DNA of 64,000 bases, taken from positions 1,037,001-1,101,000 of the forward strand of contig NZ_AP022822.1 in NCBI RefSeq assembly GCF_011397115.1, given 5' to 3'. The notes beneath the pieces are model-generated. The model was not told the origin of the DNA. It ran no database searches and saw nothing but the letters and a program-made list of their open reading frames with translations. The position numbers were made by a program, and so were the translations under genes. Source of the stretch: Enterococcus saigonensis (GTDB lineage: Bacteria; Bacillota; Bacilli; Lactobacillales; Enterococcaceae). Position 1 is the stretch's first letter. Each line of letters opens with the position of its first letter. Below, piece by piece: positions 32,386 to 40,018 of the stretch.

Positions 32386-32826
32386 GTGAATTACTATTTT
32401 AAATTTAAAAGTGAATTGGAAAAAAGACATTTGTGGGAAGTTTCTATCTATTTGTTTTTTGGAGGACTAACAACGTTAATAAATATAATCATTTATTTTA
32501 TCTTTAGAGAGTGGATAAAAACAAATTATATAATTGCAAATATAATTGCAAATATAATTGCAATTTTATTTGCGTTTATAACTAATAAAGTTTGGGTATT
32601 TCATTCAAAATCAGAAAACGTTAAAGAATTAATTATAGAGTTTAGCAAATTTGTACTTTATAGGTTATTATCTTTCGGGCTAGATATGATTTTTATGATG
32701 ATTTGCATTGATATCATACAAACAGGTGATTTGTTTGCAAAATTATTCACCCAAGTCTTAGTCGTCATTGCTAACTACATTTTTAGTAAATTATTTATTT
32801 TTAAGCCAAAGGGTAAGGAAGTTTGA
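32386..32826 (+). CDS. GtrA-like membrane protein (polyprenol-sugar flippase candidate)
   Basis: A 146-residue protein with four predicted membrane helices, as in GtrA/GtcA. The conserved NKVWVFHSKSE block follows helix two and FSKLFIFKPK lies at the C-terminus. GtrA-family proteins work with GT2 enzymes such as GtrB to present undecaprenyl-phosphate sugars outside; GtcA decorates teichoic acid in Listeria. A possible GT-C partner is the DUF6020 protein at 35672. The start is GTG 32386 behind AAAGGAG. Confidence 0.85.
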   Translation: MNYYFKFKSELEKRHLWEVSIYLFFGGLTTLINIIIYFIFREWIKTNYIIANIIANIIAILFAFITNKVWVFHSKSENVKELIIEFSKFVLYRLLSFGLDMIFMMICIDIIQTGDLFAKLFTQVLVVIANYIFSKLFIFKPKGKEV

Positions 32827-32830
32827 TTGT

Positions 32831-32866
32831 TGCTCAAATTAATTAATTTGAAGCATATTTTTTGAA
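32831..32866 (+). terminator. Terminator after the GtrA-like gene
   Basis: TGCTCAAATTA pairs with TAATTTGAAGCA (one mismatch) followed by TATTTTTTG. Confidence 0.6.
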
Positions 32867-32869
32867 TAA

Positions 32870-32902
32870 TTGACTTTTATTTGATAGTGTTTACATTGTA
32901 AA
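32870..32902 (+). promoter_or_regulatory. sodA promoter with overlapping palindrome
   Basis: TTGACT (32870-32875), 16-base spacer, TACATT (32892-32897). The -10 element is part of the 13-bp inverted repeat TTTACA-T-TGTAAA (32890-32902), a possible operator. It does not match the PerR box pattern known from Bacillus. Confidence 0.55.
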
Positions 32903-32925
32903 TAACATTTAGGAGGAGTTTAGAA

Positions 32926-33534
32926 ATGGCTTATACTTTACCAGAATTACCTTACGCATATGATGCATTGGAACCTTATATTGATGTGGAAACAATGCAC
33001 TTACACCATGATAAACATCACAACACTTATGTGACAAATTTAAATGCAGCTTTAGAGAAATATCCTGAATTGGCCGAAAAAAGTGTCGAAGAATTAATTA
33101 CTTATATGGATGAAATTCCGGCTGATATTCGTACTGCTGTTCAAAACAATGGTGGTGGACATGCTAACCACACATTCTTCTGGGAAATTATGGCACCCAA
33201 TGCTGGTGGTACACCAACTGGCGCTCTAAAAGATGCCATTGACGAAACATTTGGTTCTTTTGAAGATTTTAAAAATGAATTTAAGACAGCTGCAACAAGT
33301 CGTTTTGGATCTGGTTGGGCTTGGTTAGTAGTAGATAATGGTAAATTAGCGATTATGTCAACGGCCAATCAAGATTCACCATTAATGGAAGGTAAAACAC
33401 CAATTATCGGTTTAGATGTGTGGGAACATGCTTATTACTTAAAATATAAAAATGTACGGCCAGATTATATTGCAGCTTTTTGGGAAGTTGTAAATTGGGA
33501 TAAAGCCAATGAACTTTTTGAAAAGGCGAAGTAA
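32926..33534 (+). CDS. sodA: Superoxide dismutase, Mn/Fe type
   Basis: A 202-residue Fe/Mn superoxide dismutase. Metal ligands are visible: His27 in MHLHHDKHHNTY, His near 82 in GHANHTFFWE, and the Asp/His pair in LDVWEHAYYLKY. The GHANHTFFWEIM and GSGWAWLV blocks are typical of the Mn-using cytoplasmic enzyme. It converts superoxide to hydrogen peroxide and oxygen. TTTAGGAGGAG is a strong ribosome binding site. It is a single-gene unit with its own promoter and terminator, placed between glycosylation genes. Confidence 0.96.
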   Translation: MAYTLPELPYAYDALEPYIDVETMHLHHDKHHNTYVTNLNAALEKYPELAEKSVEELITYMDEIPADIRTAVQNNGGGHANHTFFWEIMAPNAGGTPTGALKDAIDETFGSFEDFKNEFKTAATSRFGSGWAWLVVDNGKLAIMSTANQDSPLMEGKTPIIGLDVWEHAYYLKYKNVRPDYIAAFWEVVNWDKANELFEKAK

Positions 33535-33541
33535 GTAGTCT

Positions 33542-33582
33542 AAAATGTGGTGAAAGGAAACTTTCATCACATTTTTTATTTT
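33542..33582 (+). terminator. Terminator after sodA
   Basis: AAAATGTGGTGAAAG pairs with CTTTCATCACATTTT (one G-T pair), followed by T residues. Confidence 0.85.
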
Positions 33583-33594
33583 GGAGGCGTTGAA

Positions 33595-34074
33595 GTGGAG
33601 AAAAGGAAAATTGAGACACAAAAAGATATTCAGGATTTGTATCCAGTCGTTGTTGAAATTTGGCAAGAGTGGTTTACGCCAATTATTGGAGCAAAACAAG
33701 TGGATTTTATGTTACACAATTATCAGTCAAAAGAAAATATTGAAACGGAAATAAAACGAGGTGCTCGTTATTTTGCGCTATTAAAAGAGGATGAAATTAT
33801 TGGTTACACAGCCTATGAGATTAAGGATGCAGCAATCTATATTAGTAAGCTCTACATCAAAAAAGAATTTCGAGGGCAAGGGTTGATGCGTGAAATTTTT
33901 ACTTGGTACGATAAGTTAAGTGAAAAATTGGGCTTGAAACAACGACTGCGCGTAAATCGTGACAACACGCATTCCGTTGCAGTGTATGAGCATCGGGGCT
34001 TTAAAATTGTTGCTACAAAAGACGATGAAATAGGTAACGGTTTTATTATGAATGATTACATTTTGGAAAAATAA
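33595..34074 (+). CDS. GNAT family N-acetyltransferase
   Basis: A 159-residue GNAT protein. The acetyl-CoA binding motif A is seen as ISKLYIKKEFRGQGLMREIF (about residues 82-101), followed by LRVNRDNTHSVAVYEHRGFKIV, the usual motif B. GTG 33595 is chosen because GGAGG at 33583-33587 fits; a longer frame from 33547 runs through the sodA terminator. The substrate is unknown; small amines or polyamines are possible. Confidence 0.85.
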   Translation: MEKRKIETQKDIQDLYPVVVEIWQEWFTPIIGAKQVDFMLHNYQSKENIETEIKRGARYFALLKEDEIIGYTAYEIKDAAIYISKLYIKKEFRGQGLMREIFTWYDKLSEKLGLKQRLRVNRDNTHSVAVYEHRGFKIVATKDDEIGNGFIMNDYILEK

Positions 34075-34159
34075 TCTATTTTTTGAATCTATTTCGAATA
34101 CTCTCATTTAATAGATATTTTCTAAAATAATATAAAAGTTGGGATATATAGGAGGATTA

Positions 34160-34255
34160 TTGTACGAATGTATATTTAATATTTTAACTGATTTTTCAAG
34201 AGTGCTCGTAAATAAAATTGAAAAGTGGGAAACTAAGTTATATAATAATTTCTAA
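34160..34255 (+). CDS. Possible 31-codon small ORF upstream of the GT2 operon
   Basis: AGGAGG (34150-34155) is followed after four bases by TTG, opening MYECIFNILTDFSRVLVNKI and on to TAA at 34253-34255. The spacing is short, and an overlapping ATG at 34168 gives only three codons. It ends 23 bases before the next gene. Either it is a leader peptide or the ribosome binding site is accidental. Confidence 0.3.
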   Translation: MYECIFNILTDFSRVLVNKIEKWETKLYNNF

Positions 34256-34278
34256 GTGTAAAACGGAGGGTAAAAAAA

Positions 34279-35004
34279 GTGAAAAAGAGAGTCTTACTAA
34301 TTATTCCTGCTTTTAATGAAGAAGAGAGCATAATCGATACAGTTAAACAAGTTGAGAATTTTTATGATGAAAATTTTGAACTTAATTACGTGGTGATTAA
34401 TGATGGGTCTACGGATTCAACCGGGAAATTGTTAACAAATTCCGGGAAAAATGTTATTCATTTGGTTAGCAATTTGGGAATAGGTGGAGCAGTGCAAACG
34501 GGCTATAAGTATGCAAAACTACATAGTTATGATATTGCAGTTCAGTTTGATGGGGATGGTCAGCATGATATTAATTCCTTACCAGCGTTAATTTCTCCAA
34601 TTCTACAAGAAAAAAATAATTTCACTATCGGTTCAAGATTTGTTCCAGGCGAAAAATCTAATTTTCAATCAACTGGCCTTAGAAGACTAGGTATTAATAT
34701 TATCAGTATTTTAATAAAAATTGTAAGTGGACAAAGACTCTATGATACAACTTCTGGATATAGAGCGGCAGATAAAAATGTTATTGAATATTTTAGTGAC
34801 TCATATCCTGTGAAATACCCTGAGCCTGAATCATTGGTTCTACTTTTAAAAAACGGCTTTAAATTTCGTGAAATTCCGGTAAATATGTTTGAGAGAACAG
34901 GGGGAGAATCTTCTATTACTCCTGTAAAGTCTATTAAATATATGTTAGAGGTATGCTCAGCAATTTTATTATTGTCTTTTAAAAAGGGAAAAGAGGAATT
35001 ATAG
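34279..35004 (+). CDS. GT2 polyprenol-phosphate glycosyltransferase
   Basis: A 241-residue soluble GT2 enzyme (DPM1-like) without the C-terminal helices of the enzyme at 29363. Motifs: LIIPAFNEEESI, VINDGSTDSTGK, VQFDGDGQHDINSL, TIGSRFVPGE and DTTSGYRAADK. It probably charges undecaprenyl phosphate with a sugar. GTG start behind CGGAGGG. Its stop and the DUF2304 start overlap, and the following three genes are nearly contiguous, forming one operon of membrane glycosylation proteins. Confidence 0.87.
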   Translation: MKKRVLLIIPAFNEEESIIDTVKQVENFYDENFELNYVVINDGSTDSTGKLLTNSGKNVIHLVSNLGIGGAVQTGYKYAKLHSYDIAVQFDGDGQHDINSLPALISPILQEKNNFTIGSRFVPGEKSNFQSTGLRRLGINIISILIKIVSGQRLYDTTSGYRAADKNVIEYFSDSYPVKYPEPESLVLLLKNGFKFREIPVNMFERTGGESSITPVKSIKYMLEVCSAILLLSFKKGKEEL

Positions 35005-35342
35005 TGAATTTTTTTTATTTTTGTTTAATACTAGTGTCATTATTAATTATTTGGACGATTATAAAAAAGGTGAATAGCAGCAACTTTTTTATATCTACAG
35101 CGATTGAGTGGTTGTTTGTCGGAGGCTTAGTCTGTTTATCTGCTTTTTTTCCGAAATTTGTGTTTAAAATATCTAATTTTTTAGGTTTTGAAGTACCATC
35201 TAATTTTATTATTTTTTCAAGTGTTTTATTTCTTGCCTACCAAATACTAAATCTAAGTGTTATTGTTGCAAAACAAAATAGACAGATAATTACTTTAATT
35301 CAAGAACTTTCAATTATGAAGAAAGAAAAAGAGGGAAAATAA
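35004..35342 (+). CDS. DUF2304 membrane protein
   Basis: A 112-residue protein with three membrane helices and a charged C-terminus (about residues 88-112). The spacing and position directly behind a GT2 gene are typical of DUF2304 proteins, which may help anchor the soluble GT2 enzyme. GTG start overlapping the preceding stop by one base. Function is inferred from neighbourhood only. Confidence 0.75.
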   Translation: MNFFYFCLILVSLLIIWTIIKKVNSSNFFISTAIEWLFVGGLVCLSAFFPKFVFKISNFLGFEVPSNFIIFSSVLFLAYQILNLSVIVAKQNRQIITLIQELSIMKKEKEGK

Positions 35343-35343
35343 T

Positions 35344-35679
35344 ATGATGTTCGTTTTATATGTAGTTTTATCATCAATGGGGATAATTCTTTTCAAATTA
35401 GGTTCGGATCAAGTGTCCTTTGAAGTAACCAAGCATGCGATTGGTCTGAACCTTTCTTTCTTAAGTATCTTAGGTTTAATATGCTATGTTGTTAGCTTTT
35501 TATTGTGGATGATAATAATTTCAAAAAATGAGGTTAGCTATATAGTTCCTGTGGGACTTGCCGCGACGAATGTTGCAATTTTAATAGCATCATCTCTAAT
35601 ACTAGGGGAAAGTATTTCAACTATTCAAATCATAGGAATAAGTGTAATTATCTTGGGGGTATTTCTGATAAATGTTTAG
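35344..35679 (+). CDS. SMR/EamA-like small membrane transporter
   Basis: A 111-residue protein with four membrane helices and the family end GESISTIQIIGISVIILGVFLI. It looks like a small multidrug resistance or half-EamA protein. In this context it may flip a polyprenyl-phosphate sugar, as ArnE/ArnF do, rather than export drugs. It lacks the conserved membrane Glu in helix one typical of EmrE (the first helix reads VLYVVLSSMGIILFKLG). It overlaps the next gene by eight bases. Confidence 0.75.
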   Translation: MMFVLYVVLSSMGIILFKLGSDQVSFEVTKHAIGLNLSFLSILGLICYVVSFLLWMIIISKNEVSYIVPVGLAATNVAILIASSLILGESISTIQIIGISVIILGVFLINV

Positions 35680-37627
35680 CAAAAACTTTATTAACCAAGA
35701 TAAGAAAATAGTAGTTGTTAATTTTTTAAAGGCACTATTATTAACTGTTTTCTTAGATAATAGGCTAACAGTGCTTAAAGTAAATACTATGATTTATGAC
35801 CAAATTGATAATAGAATACTGCAGAGAATTTATTATTTTTTATATGACATCTCGGCTCATATAAGTGGCATACCGATCACTTATATTTTTATGTTTGTAG
35901 GTCTATTTTTCTTGCTTACTTGGACAGCTCATCTTACTACAAAAAGACTAACTATAATACAACATTTGATCTCTACTTTCTTCAGTATGATGATACTTTT
36001 TAAGTACGCATTAGATTTAACACTACCAGTAAATCAAACTTCATATTTCTATTTATTAGTATCGAGTACATCTCAGTTTATTAAAACATTTTTGACTTTT
36101 GTAAGTTGGTACATTTTATTTAATACTGTTCAAAGGATATTAGAAGTACTATTAATTAGAGTTAGCAAAGTCTCAAAAGACGAAAATATTATAATGTCTT
36201 TAGAGATTAAAAAGAAAAATTGGAAAAAAGATATTTTGAAAAATACTTTTATCGTTTTTTTTCTTTGGCTTCCTTTTCTAATTATAGATTATCCAGGTGT
36301 ACTCATATATGATGGGGTCACTCAAATTATGCAATACAATGGATATGATCCATTACGAACAGATCATCCTATATCTTCTACTCTATTACTAAATTATTGT
36401 TTCAATATTGGAAAATTTATAGGATCCGGTAATTTAGGTTTGTTTATCTATGTATTGGTTCAATCCCTTTCTTTAGCTTTTTCGTTTGGTGCAGTTATAA
36501 CGTGGGCAACTATCTCTTTCGATAAAATTAATTTGAAAAAGATTTTTATCCCAATGTGTGGACTGCTTCCGGTTGTACTTACATTTATTCCATTGATATC
36601 AAAAGATATTATATTTGCTAGTATGTTTGTCCTTTTAAATTTATTGTTAGCCATCATTCTTTTTAATCAATCGTCTAAACTTACGTTAGGGCTGTTTATT
36701 GGAGTCTTATTGAGTTCAACTATCAGTATGTTGTTTAGAAAAAATGTACTGTACGTTATTATATTGTTTATTGTGATTAGTGCTATCTTATTAGCCTTTA
36801 ATAAGAGCAAATTTATAAATAAGTATTTTGTATTAGCTTTACTTATTTCTGTTGTTCTATTTAAGGGGATAGATACGGGACTTGGAAAGCTTTATGATGC
36901 AAATACAGATGGCTTGAGAAGAGAATCTTTGTCATTACCCTTTCAACAGACTGCACGATATATTAAATATCACGGTGATGAAATGACAAGTGATGAAAAG
37001 AAAAAAATAGATAGAGTATTAAAAATTGACAACATCGATGAACGATACAATCCAAAATTATCGAATAATGTAAAAGATTATCATAATGAAAATGCTTCGA
37101 AAGAAGAATTAAAAGAATATTTTTTTACTTGGATAGACGAGTTTTTTAAACATCCAGTTACTTATTTTGAAGCAACAATCGACCAAAATGTATCTCTCTT
37201 TACTTTATTTACAAAGAATGAGTATTTTACGCATTTAACAGCAGGATATCGCGAGGCTATTCCTAGACGTAATCAAATATATGAAGATTATAATCTGAAG
37301 GTTTCAAAAACACACTGGACATTACAAGAAATTAAACTTAAAGTCTTTCAAATATTTGATAGAATTCCCGGTTTGGGTCTATTAGATAATCCGTCAACTT
37401 ATATTATTGTACTTTTTCTTTTTTGGGGAATATCTATAAAATATAAATTGAAGCGATTTATTTATATATCATTACCAACTTTTATTATGTTATTGACACT
37501 AATTGCTGGTCCTGTTGTCCAAGGATATACAAGATACACTGCACTTTTTATTTTTGTATTTCCAATATTATTTGTTTCATTTTTAATTGATTTTCAGAAT
37601 AATAAGAAAAAAAGAACATATAGATGA
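35672..37627 (+). CDS. DUF6020 polytopic membrane protein (GT-C-like glycosyltransferase candidate)
   Basis: A 651-residue protein with about 12 membrane helices and one long non-membrane segment (about residues 405-550). The loop after the second third reads IDYPGVLIYDGVTQIMQYNG and then RTDHPISSTLLLNYCF; paired acidic residues in outside loops are usual in GT-C enzymes that use polyprenyl-phosphate sugars. It is the last gene of the GT2-DUF2304-SMR cluster and probably the transferase that puts the sugar on an envelope polymer. The acceptor is unknown. A hairpin terminator follows. Confidence 0.75.
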   Translation: MFSKNFINQDKKIVVVNFLKALLLTVFLDNRLTVLKVNTMIYDQIDNRILQRIYYFLYDISAHISGIPITYIFMFVGLFFLLTWTAHLTTKRLTIIQHLISTFFSMMILFKYALDLTLPVNQTSYFYLLVSSTSQFIKTFLTFVSWYILFNTVQRILEVLLIRVSKVSKDENIIMSLEIKKKNWKKDILKNTFIVFFLWLPFLIIDYPGVLIYDGVTQIMQYNGYDPLRTDHPISSTLLLNYCFNIGKFIGSGNLGLFIYVLVQSLSLAFSFGAVITWATISFDKINLKKIFIPMCGLLPVVLTFIPLISKDIIFASMFVLLNLLLAIILFNQSSKLTLGLFIGVLLSSTISMLFRKNVLYVIILFIVISAILLAFNKSKFINKYFVLALLISVVLFKGIDTGLGKLYDANTDGLRRESLSLPFQQTARYIKYHGDEMTSDEKKKIDRVLKIDNIDERYNPKLSNNVKDYHNENASKEELKEYFFTWIDEFFKHPVTYFEATIDQNVSLFTLFTKNEYFTHLTAGYREAIPRRNQIYEDYNLKVSKTHWTLQEIKLKVFQIFDRIPGLGLLDNPSTYIIVLFLFWGISIKYKLKRFIYISLPTFIMLLTLIAGPVVQGYTRYTALFIFVFPILFVSFLIDFQNNKKKRTYR

Positions 37628-37754
37628 ATGAATTTAAGAGAGTTGTATAATTTTCACTATGGAAATGTAATTCAATGTCGGCACAAAGTATAAATATTTT
37701 GTTACATGGTGTTAAAATAATTAGTAAATATATAAAAAGCATATTTTAATATTT

Positions 37755-37798
37755 AGGGTTGGTAGAAAAACATCTTACTTTCTACCCACCCTATTTTT
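37755..37798 (+). terminator. Terminator after the DUF6020 gene
   Basis: AGGGTTGGTAGAAA pairs with TTTCTACCCACCCT (one mismatch), followed by ATTTTT. It lies 128 bases past the stop codon. Confidence 0.7.
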
Positions 37799-37992
37799 AC
37801 AACTTCTGATCAATATGCAATGACAGTTGATAATTTCAAGAAATATTTAGTAACAGATTAAAATTTATATTGCTTATTCTCTTTTCAATAATTTATAGAA
37901 TTATATTAAGTTATTGTAACGACATAGGGAGACAAAAATTTTACATTTATATTCAATGGATATTGTATAAATGAAAATTTTTATTAGTAATC

Positions 37993-38020
37993 AAAAAAGT
38001 CCAGATGAGGGACTCTGGAC
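37993..38020 (-). terminator. Terminator of the minus-strand XcbB/CpsF-like gene
   Basis: On the minus strand GTCCAG pairs with CTGGAC and is followed by six T residues, 61 bases beyond the stop codon. Confidence 0.65.
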
Positions 38021-38081
38021 AAGATTACTTCTTGGATTTTTTTTATTGCAGTATTAATAAAGAGCTGATTTTATATTAAAA

Positions 38082-39041
38082 CTATTCTTCCATAAATAGT
38101 TTGTTAATGTAATAAACCTGTTCAATCGTTGAATTTGCTGAAATATCAGGATGAGCGTGGATATGATTATCTTTAATATCTAGTATTGTAATACGATCTT
38201 TTTTGAAACTTTGAAATTGTTTGAAAGTAAAAGGAACTTGAGCAGATCCTATAATATATTTGGGCTCTTGATTAATATTCAATGCGTTAATATCCTTTTC
38301 TATTGACAAAGGTCGTACGTTTTTTAAGTACATTAAATCATTTTTTTCATTATGTTCTTCCAAAGTAATAATTGGATCAACTATACACGCTTTATAATTC
38401 CCCAAAAAGCTGTGATATGTTGCCCCTGTACCACCCTTAGATCCGCCATAAAAAACTACATTCTTTTTGTCAATTTCGTACTGACCTATTATAAATTTGA
38501 TTGCTCCTTGTACATCTTCTTCAAATCCTGGATAGTTCGGTGTGTTAAGGTACATGCTGCCAGTATTCATATTTACATCCATAATCCGCATAATAAGAGT
38601 GTTTTTTACGATATGTTTTTGAATGGATGGATAGTTTTGCGTAAAGCATCTATTAGCAATGTTAGGGGACATATAGTTATTTCCATCTGGCATTGACGAA
38701 AACATCACCAGTAAACGCAAGGGTGCTAAAGTATTAATTTTATTATCGGGTACCTTTTGAATTGTGTAAAATAACTCGCCGTATTTTATTAAATCCGTCC
38801 GTTTCCAGATAGTTTGAATAAGCTTGCGTTTAATAAAAAATGATTGCTTATTTGCATAATAGTAAAACATGTAGTCATTTTCCATTAATTTACGATAAAA
38901 AGCATGAGCAGATGGATCTACCCTTGAAAGCTGGATAATATTCTTATCATCCGGCATTCGTATGATAATCTTATCCGTAGTAAAATCAATATCGGTATCG
39001 CCATATGAATAGGTTTCATAAGAAAGATTAATGTTTTCCAC
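38082..39041 (-). CDS. XcbB/CpsF-like polysaccharide protein with intact Ser motif
   Basis: A 319-residue protein resembling XcbB/CpsF-type capsule proteins and the accessory-Sec Asp2 fold. The core has the nucleophile elbow VVFYGGSKGGTGATYHSFLG with Ser in G-x-S-x-G, Asp in ACIVDPI, and a late His-rich block DNHIHAHPD, so a hydrolase or acyltransferase triad can be assembled. Shared blocks with the paralogue at 20151-21149 are strong. It stands alone on the minus strand beside a glycosylation operon. GTG 39041 follows AAAGGAGAT. Acetyl transfer to, or trimming of, a surface polymer is inferred. Confidence 0.7.
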   Translation of the reverse strand: MENINLSYETYSYGDTDIDFTTDKIIIRMPDDKNIIQLSRVDPSAHAFYRKLMENDYMFYYYANKQSFFIKRKLIQTIWKRTDLIKYGELFYTIQKVPDNKINTLAPLRLLVMFSSMPDGNNYMSPNIANRCFTQNYPSIQKHIVKNTLIMRIMDVNMNTGSMYLNTPNYPGFEEDVQGAIKFIIGQYEIDKKNVVFYGGSKGGTGATYHSFLGNYKACIVDPIITLEEHNEKNDLMYLKNVRPLSIEKDINALNINQEPKYIIGSAQVPFTFKQFQSFKKDRITILDIKDNHIHAHPDISANSTIEQVYYINKLFMEE

Positions 39042-39103
39042 AATCTCATCTCCTTTTTTACTTAATTATATCAATTCGCCAAACATTTACAATAAAATAA
39101 AGT

Positions 39104-39132
39104 TTGCTACCGCTTCCAAATTTCGTTATAAT
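39104..39132 (+). promoter_or_regulatory. Promoter of the second cold-shock gene
   Basis: TTGCTA (39104-39109), 17-base spacer and TATAAT (39127-39132). The leader before ATG 39182 is about 45 bases, shorter than for the first csp gene. Confidence 0.65.
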
Positions 39133-39181
39133 TAAGTGACGGAATGTCCGTTAATTATATTTTTTGGAGGCTACACGAAAC

Positions 39182-39382
39182 ATGGAACAAGGAAAAGTGA
39201 AATGGTTTAACAACGAAAAAGGGTTTGGTTTTATTACAACTGAAGGTGGCGACGACGTATTCGTCCACTTCTCAGCAATTCAAGGGGATGGCTTCAAATC
39301 ATTAGAAGAAGGCCAAGATGTTGAATTTACTATCGTCGAAGGCGCTCGTGGTCCACAAGCGGCTGAAGTAACTAAATTATAA
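39182..39382 (+). CDS. Cold-shock protein, CspA/CspC family (second copy)
   Basis: A 66-residue cold-shock domain with RNP1 KGFGFI and RNP2 VFVHFS. It differs from the copy at 6244 mainly in the C-terminal third (EFTIVEGARGPQAAEVTKL). Its shorter leader suggests constitutive or growth-phase control. Start ATG 39182 follows TTGGAGG; an upstream in-frame start at 39164 lies in the ribosome binding site. A terminator follows. Confidence 0.95.
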   Translation: MEQGKVKWFNNEKGFGFITTEGGDDVFVHFSAIQGDGFKSLEEGQDVEFTIVEGARGPQAAEVTKL

Positions 39383-39391
39383 TTTAGTTTT

Positions 39392-39418
39392 TAACCGGAT
39401 TTTTATCCGGTTTTTTAT
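39392..39418 (+). terminator. Terminator after the second csp gene
   Basis: AACCGGAT pairs with ATCCGGTT around TTTT, followed by T residues. Confidence 0.8.
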
Positions 39419-39481
39419 TTGGTTGCCTTTTTAAAGCTTTTTTGCTATCTTCGTTATAAGAAAAAGAAGCGAGGGAAAGAC

Positions 39482-39880
39482 ATGAAACGTGTTATTACGT
39501 ATGGAACTTTTGACTTATTACATTATGGACATATCAATTTATTACGCCGCGCTAAAGAGCAAGGTGATTATTTAGTAGTTGCTTTGTCAACAGACGAATT
39601 TAACTGGAATGAAAAACAAAAGAAATGTTATTTTAGTTATGAAAAGCGTAAACAATTGTTAGAAGCAATTCGCTATGTGGATTTAGTTATTCCAGAAGAA
39701 GGATGGGACCAAAAAACAAGTGATATCGAGCTTTATCACATTGATAAATTTGTAATGGGAGACGATTGGGCTGGCAAATTTGATTTTCTACAAGAAGAAA
39801 CAAACGCAGAAGTTATTTACTTGCCACGTACGCCAGAAGTTTCCACTACACAGATAAAAAATGATTTAAAACTAAAATAA
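39482..39880 (+). CDS. tagD: TagD: glycerol-3-phosphate cytidylyltransferase
   Basis: A 132-residue nucleotidyltransferase of normal TagD length. It makes CDP-glycerol from CTP and sn-glycerol 3-phosphate, the donor used by TagB/TagF enzymes. Signatures: TYGTFDLLHYGHINLL with the H-x-G-H motif and RTPEVSTTQIK, the RTxGISTT-type block. ATG 39482 follows GAGGGAA; in-frame upstream GTG codons lack a ribosome binding site. It is a single-gene unit, 24 kb from its likely consumers at 13.4-20.2 kb and next to tagHG. Confidence 0.95.
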   Translation: MKRVITYGTFDLLHYGHINLLRRAKEQGDYLVVALSTDEFNWNEKQKKCYFSYEKRKQLLEAIRYVDLVIPEEGWDQKTSDIELYHIDKFVMGDDWAGKFDFLQEETNAEVIYLPRTPEVSTTQIKNDLKLK

Positions 39881-39884
39881 CCAC

Positions 39885-39914
39885 AAAAAGTCGAGATTTT
39901 TCTCGACTTTTTCA
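39885..39914 (+). terminator. Terminator after tagD
   Basis: AAAAAGTCGAGA pairs with TCTCGACTTTTT around TTTT. Confidence 0.85.
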
Positions 39915-39944
39915 TATTTTTGTTCTATTTTATTAGAAGCAGTT

Positions 39945-39972
39945 TTGACCAATAAATAAAATATGGTATGAT
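39945..39972 (+). promoter_or_regulatory. Promoter of tagHG
   Basis: TTGACC (39945-39950), 16-base spacer, TATGAT (39967-39972). Confidence 0.6.
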
Positions 39973-40018
39973 GTAGCGTGAACTATTTCAAGTCAATATC
40001 TAATAAAGGATGAAGATT

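Larger units (their letters stand above)
37628..38081. other. Intergenic region between convergent operons
   Basis: About 454 AT-rich bases with a plus-strand terminator (37755-37798) and a minus-strand terminator (37993-38020). Between them an open stretch ending at TAA 37859-37861 reads SDQYAMTVDNFKKYLVTD. It has no clear start and may be a fragment of a lost gene. Nothing else was recognised. Confidence 0.4.

Noticed and set aside
6244..39382. Segmental duplication suggested by two near-identical cold-shock genes
   Set aside because: Only the 66-codon gene is similar; leaders, promoters and neighbours differ. Multiple csp copies are normal in Firmicutes.
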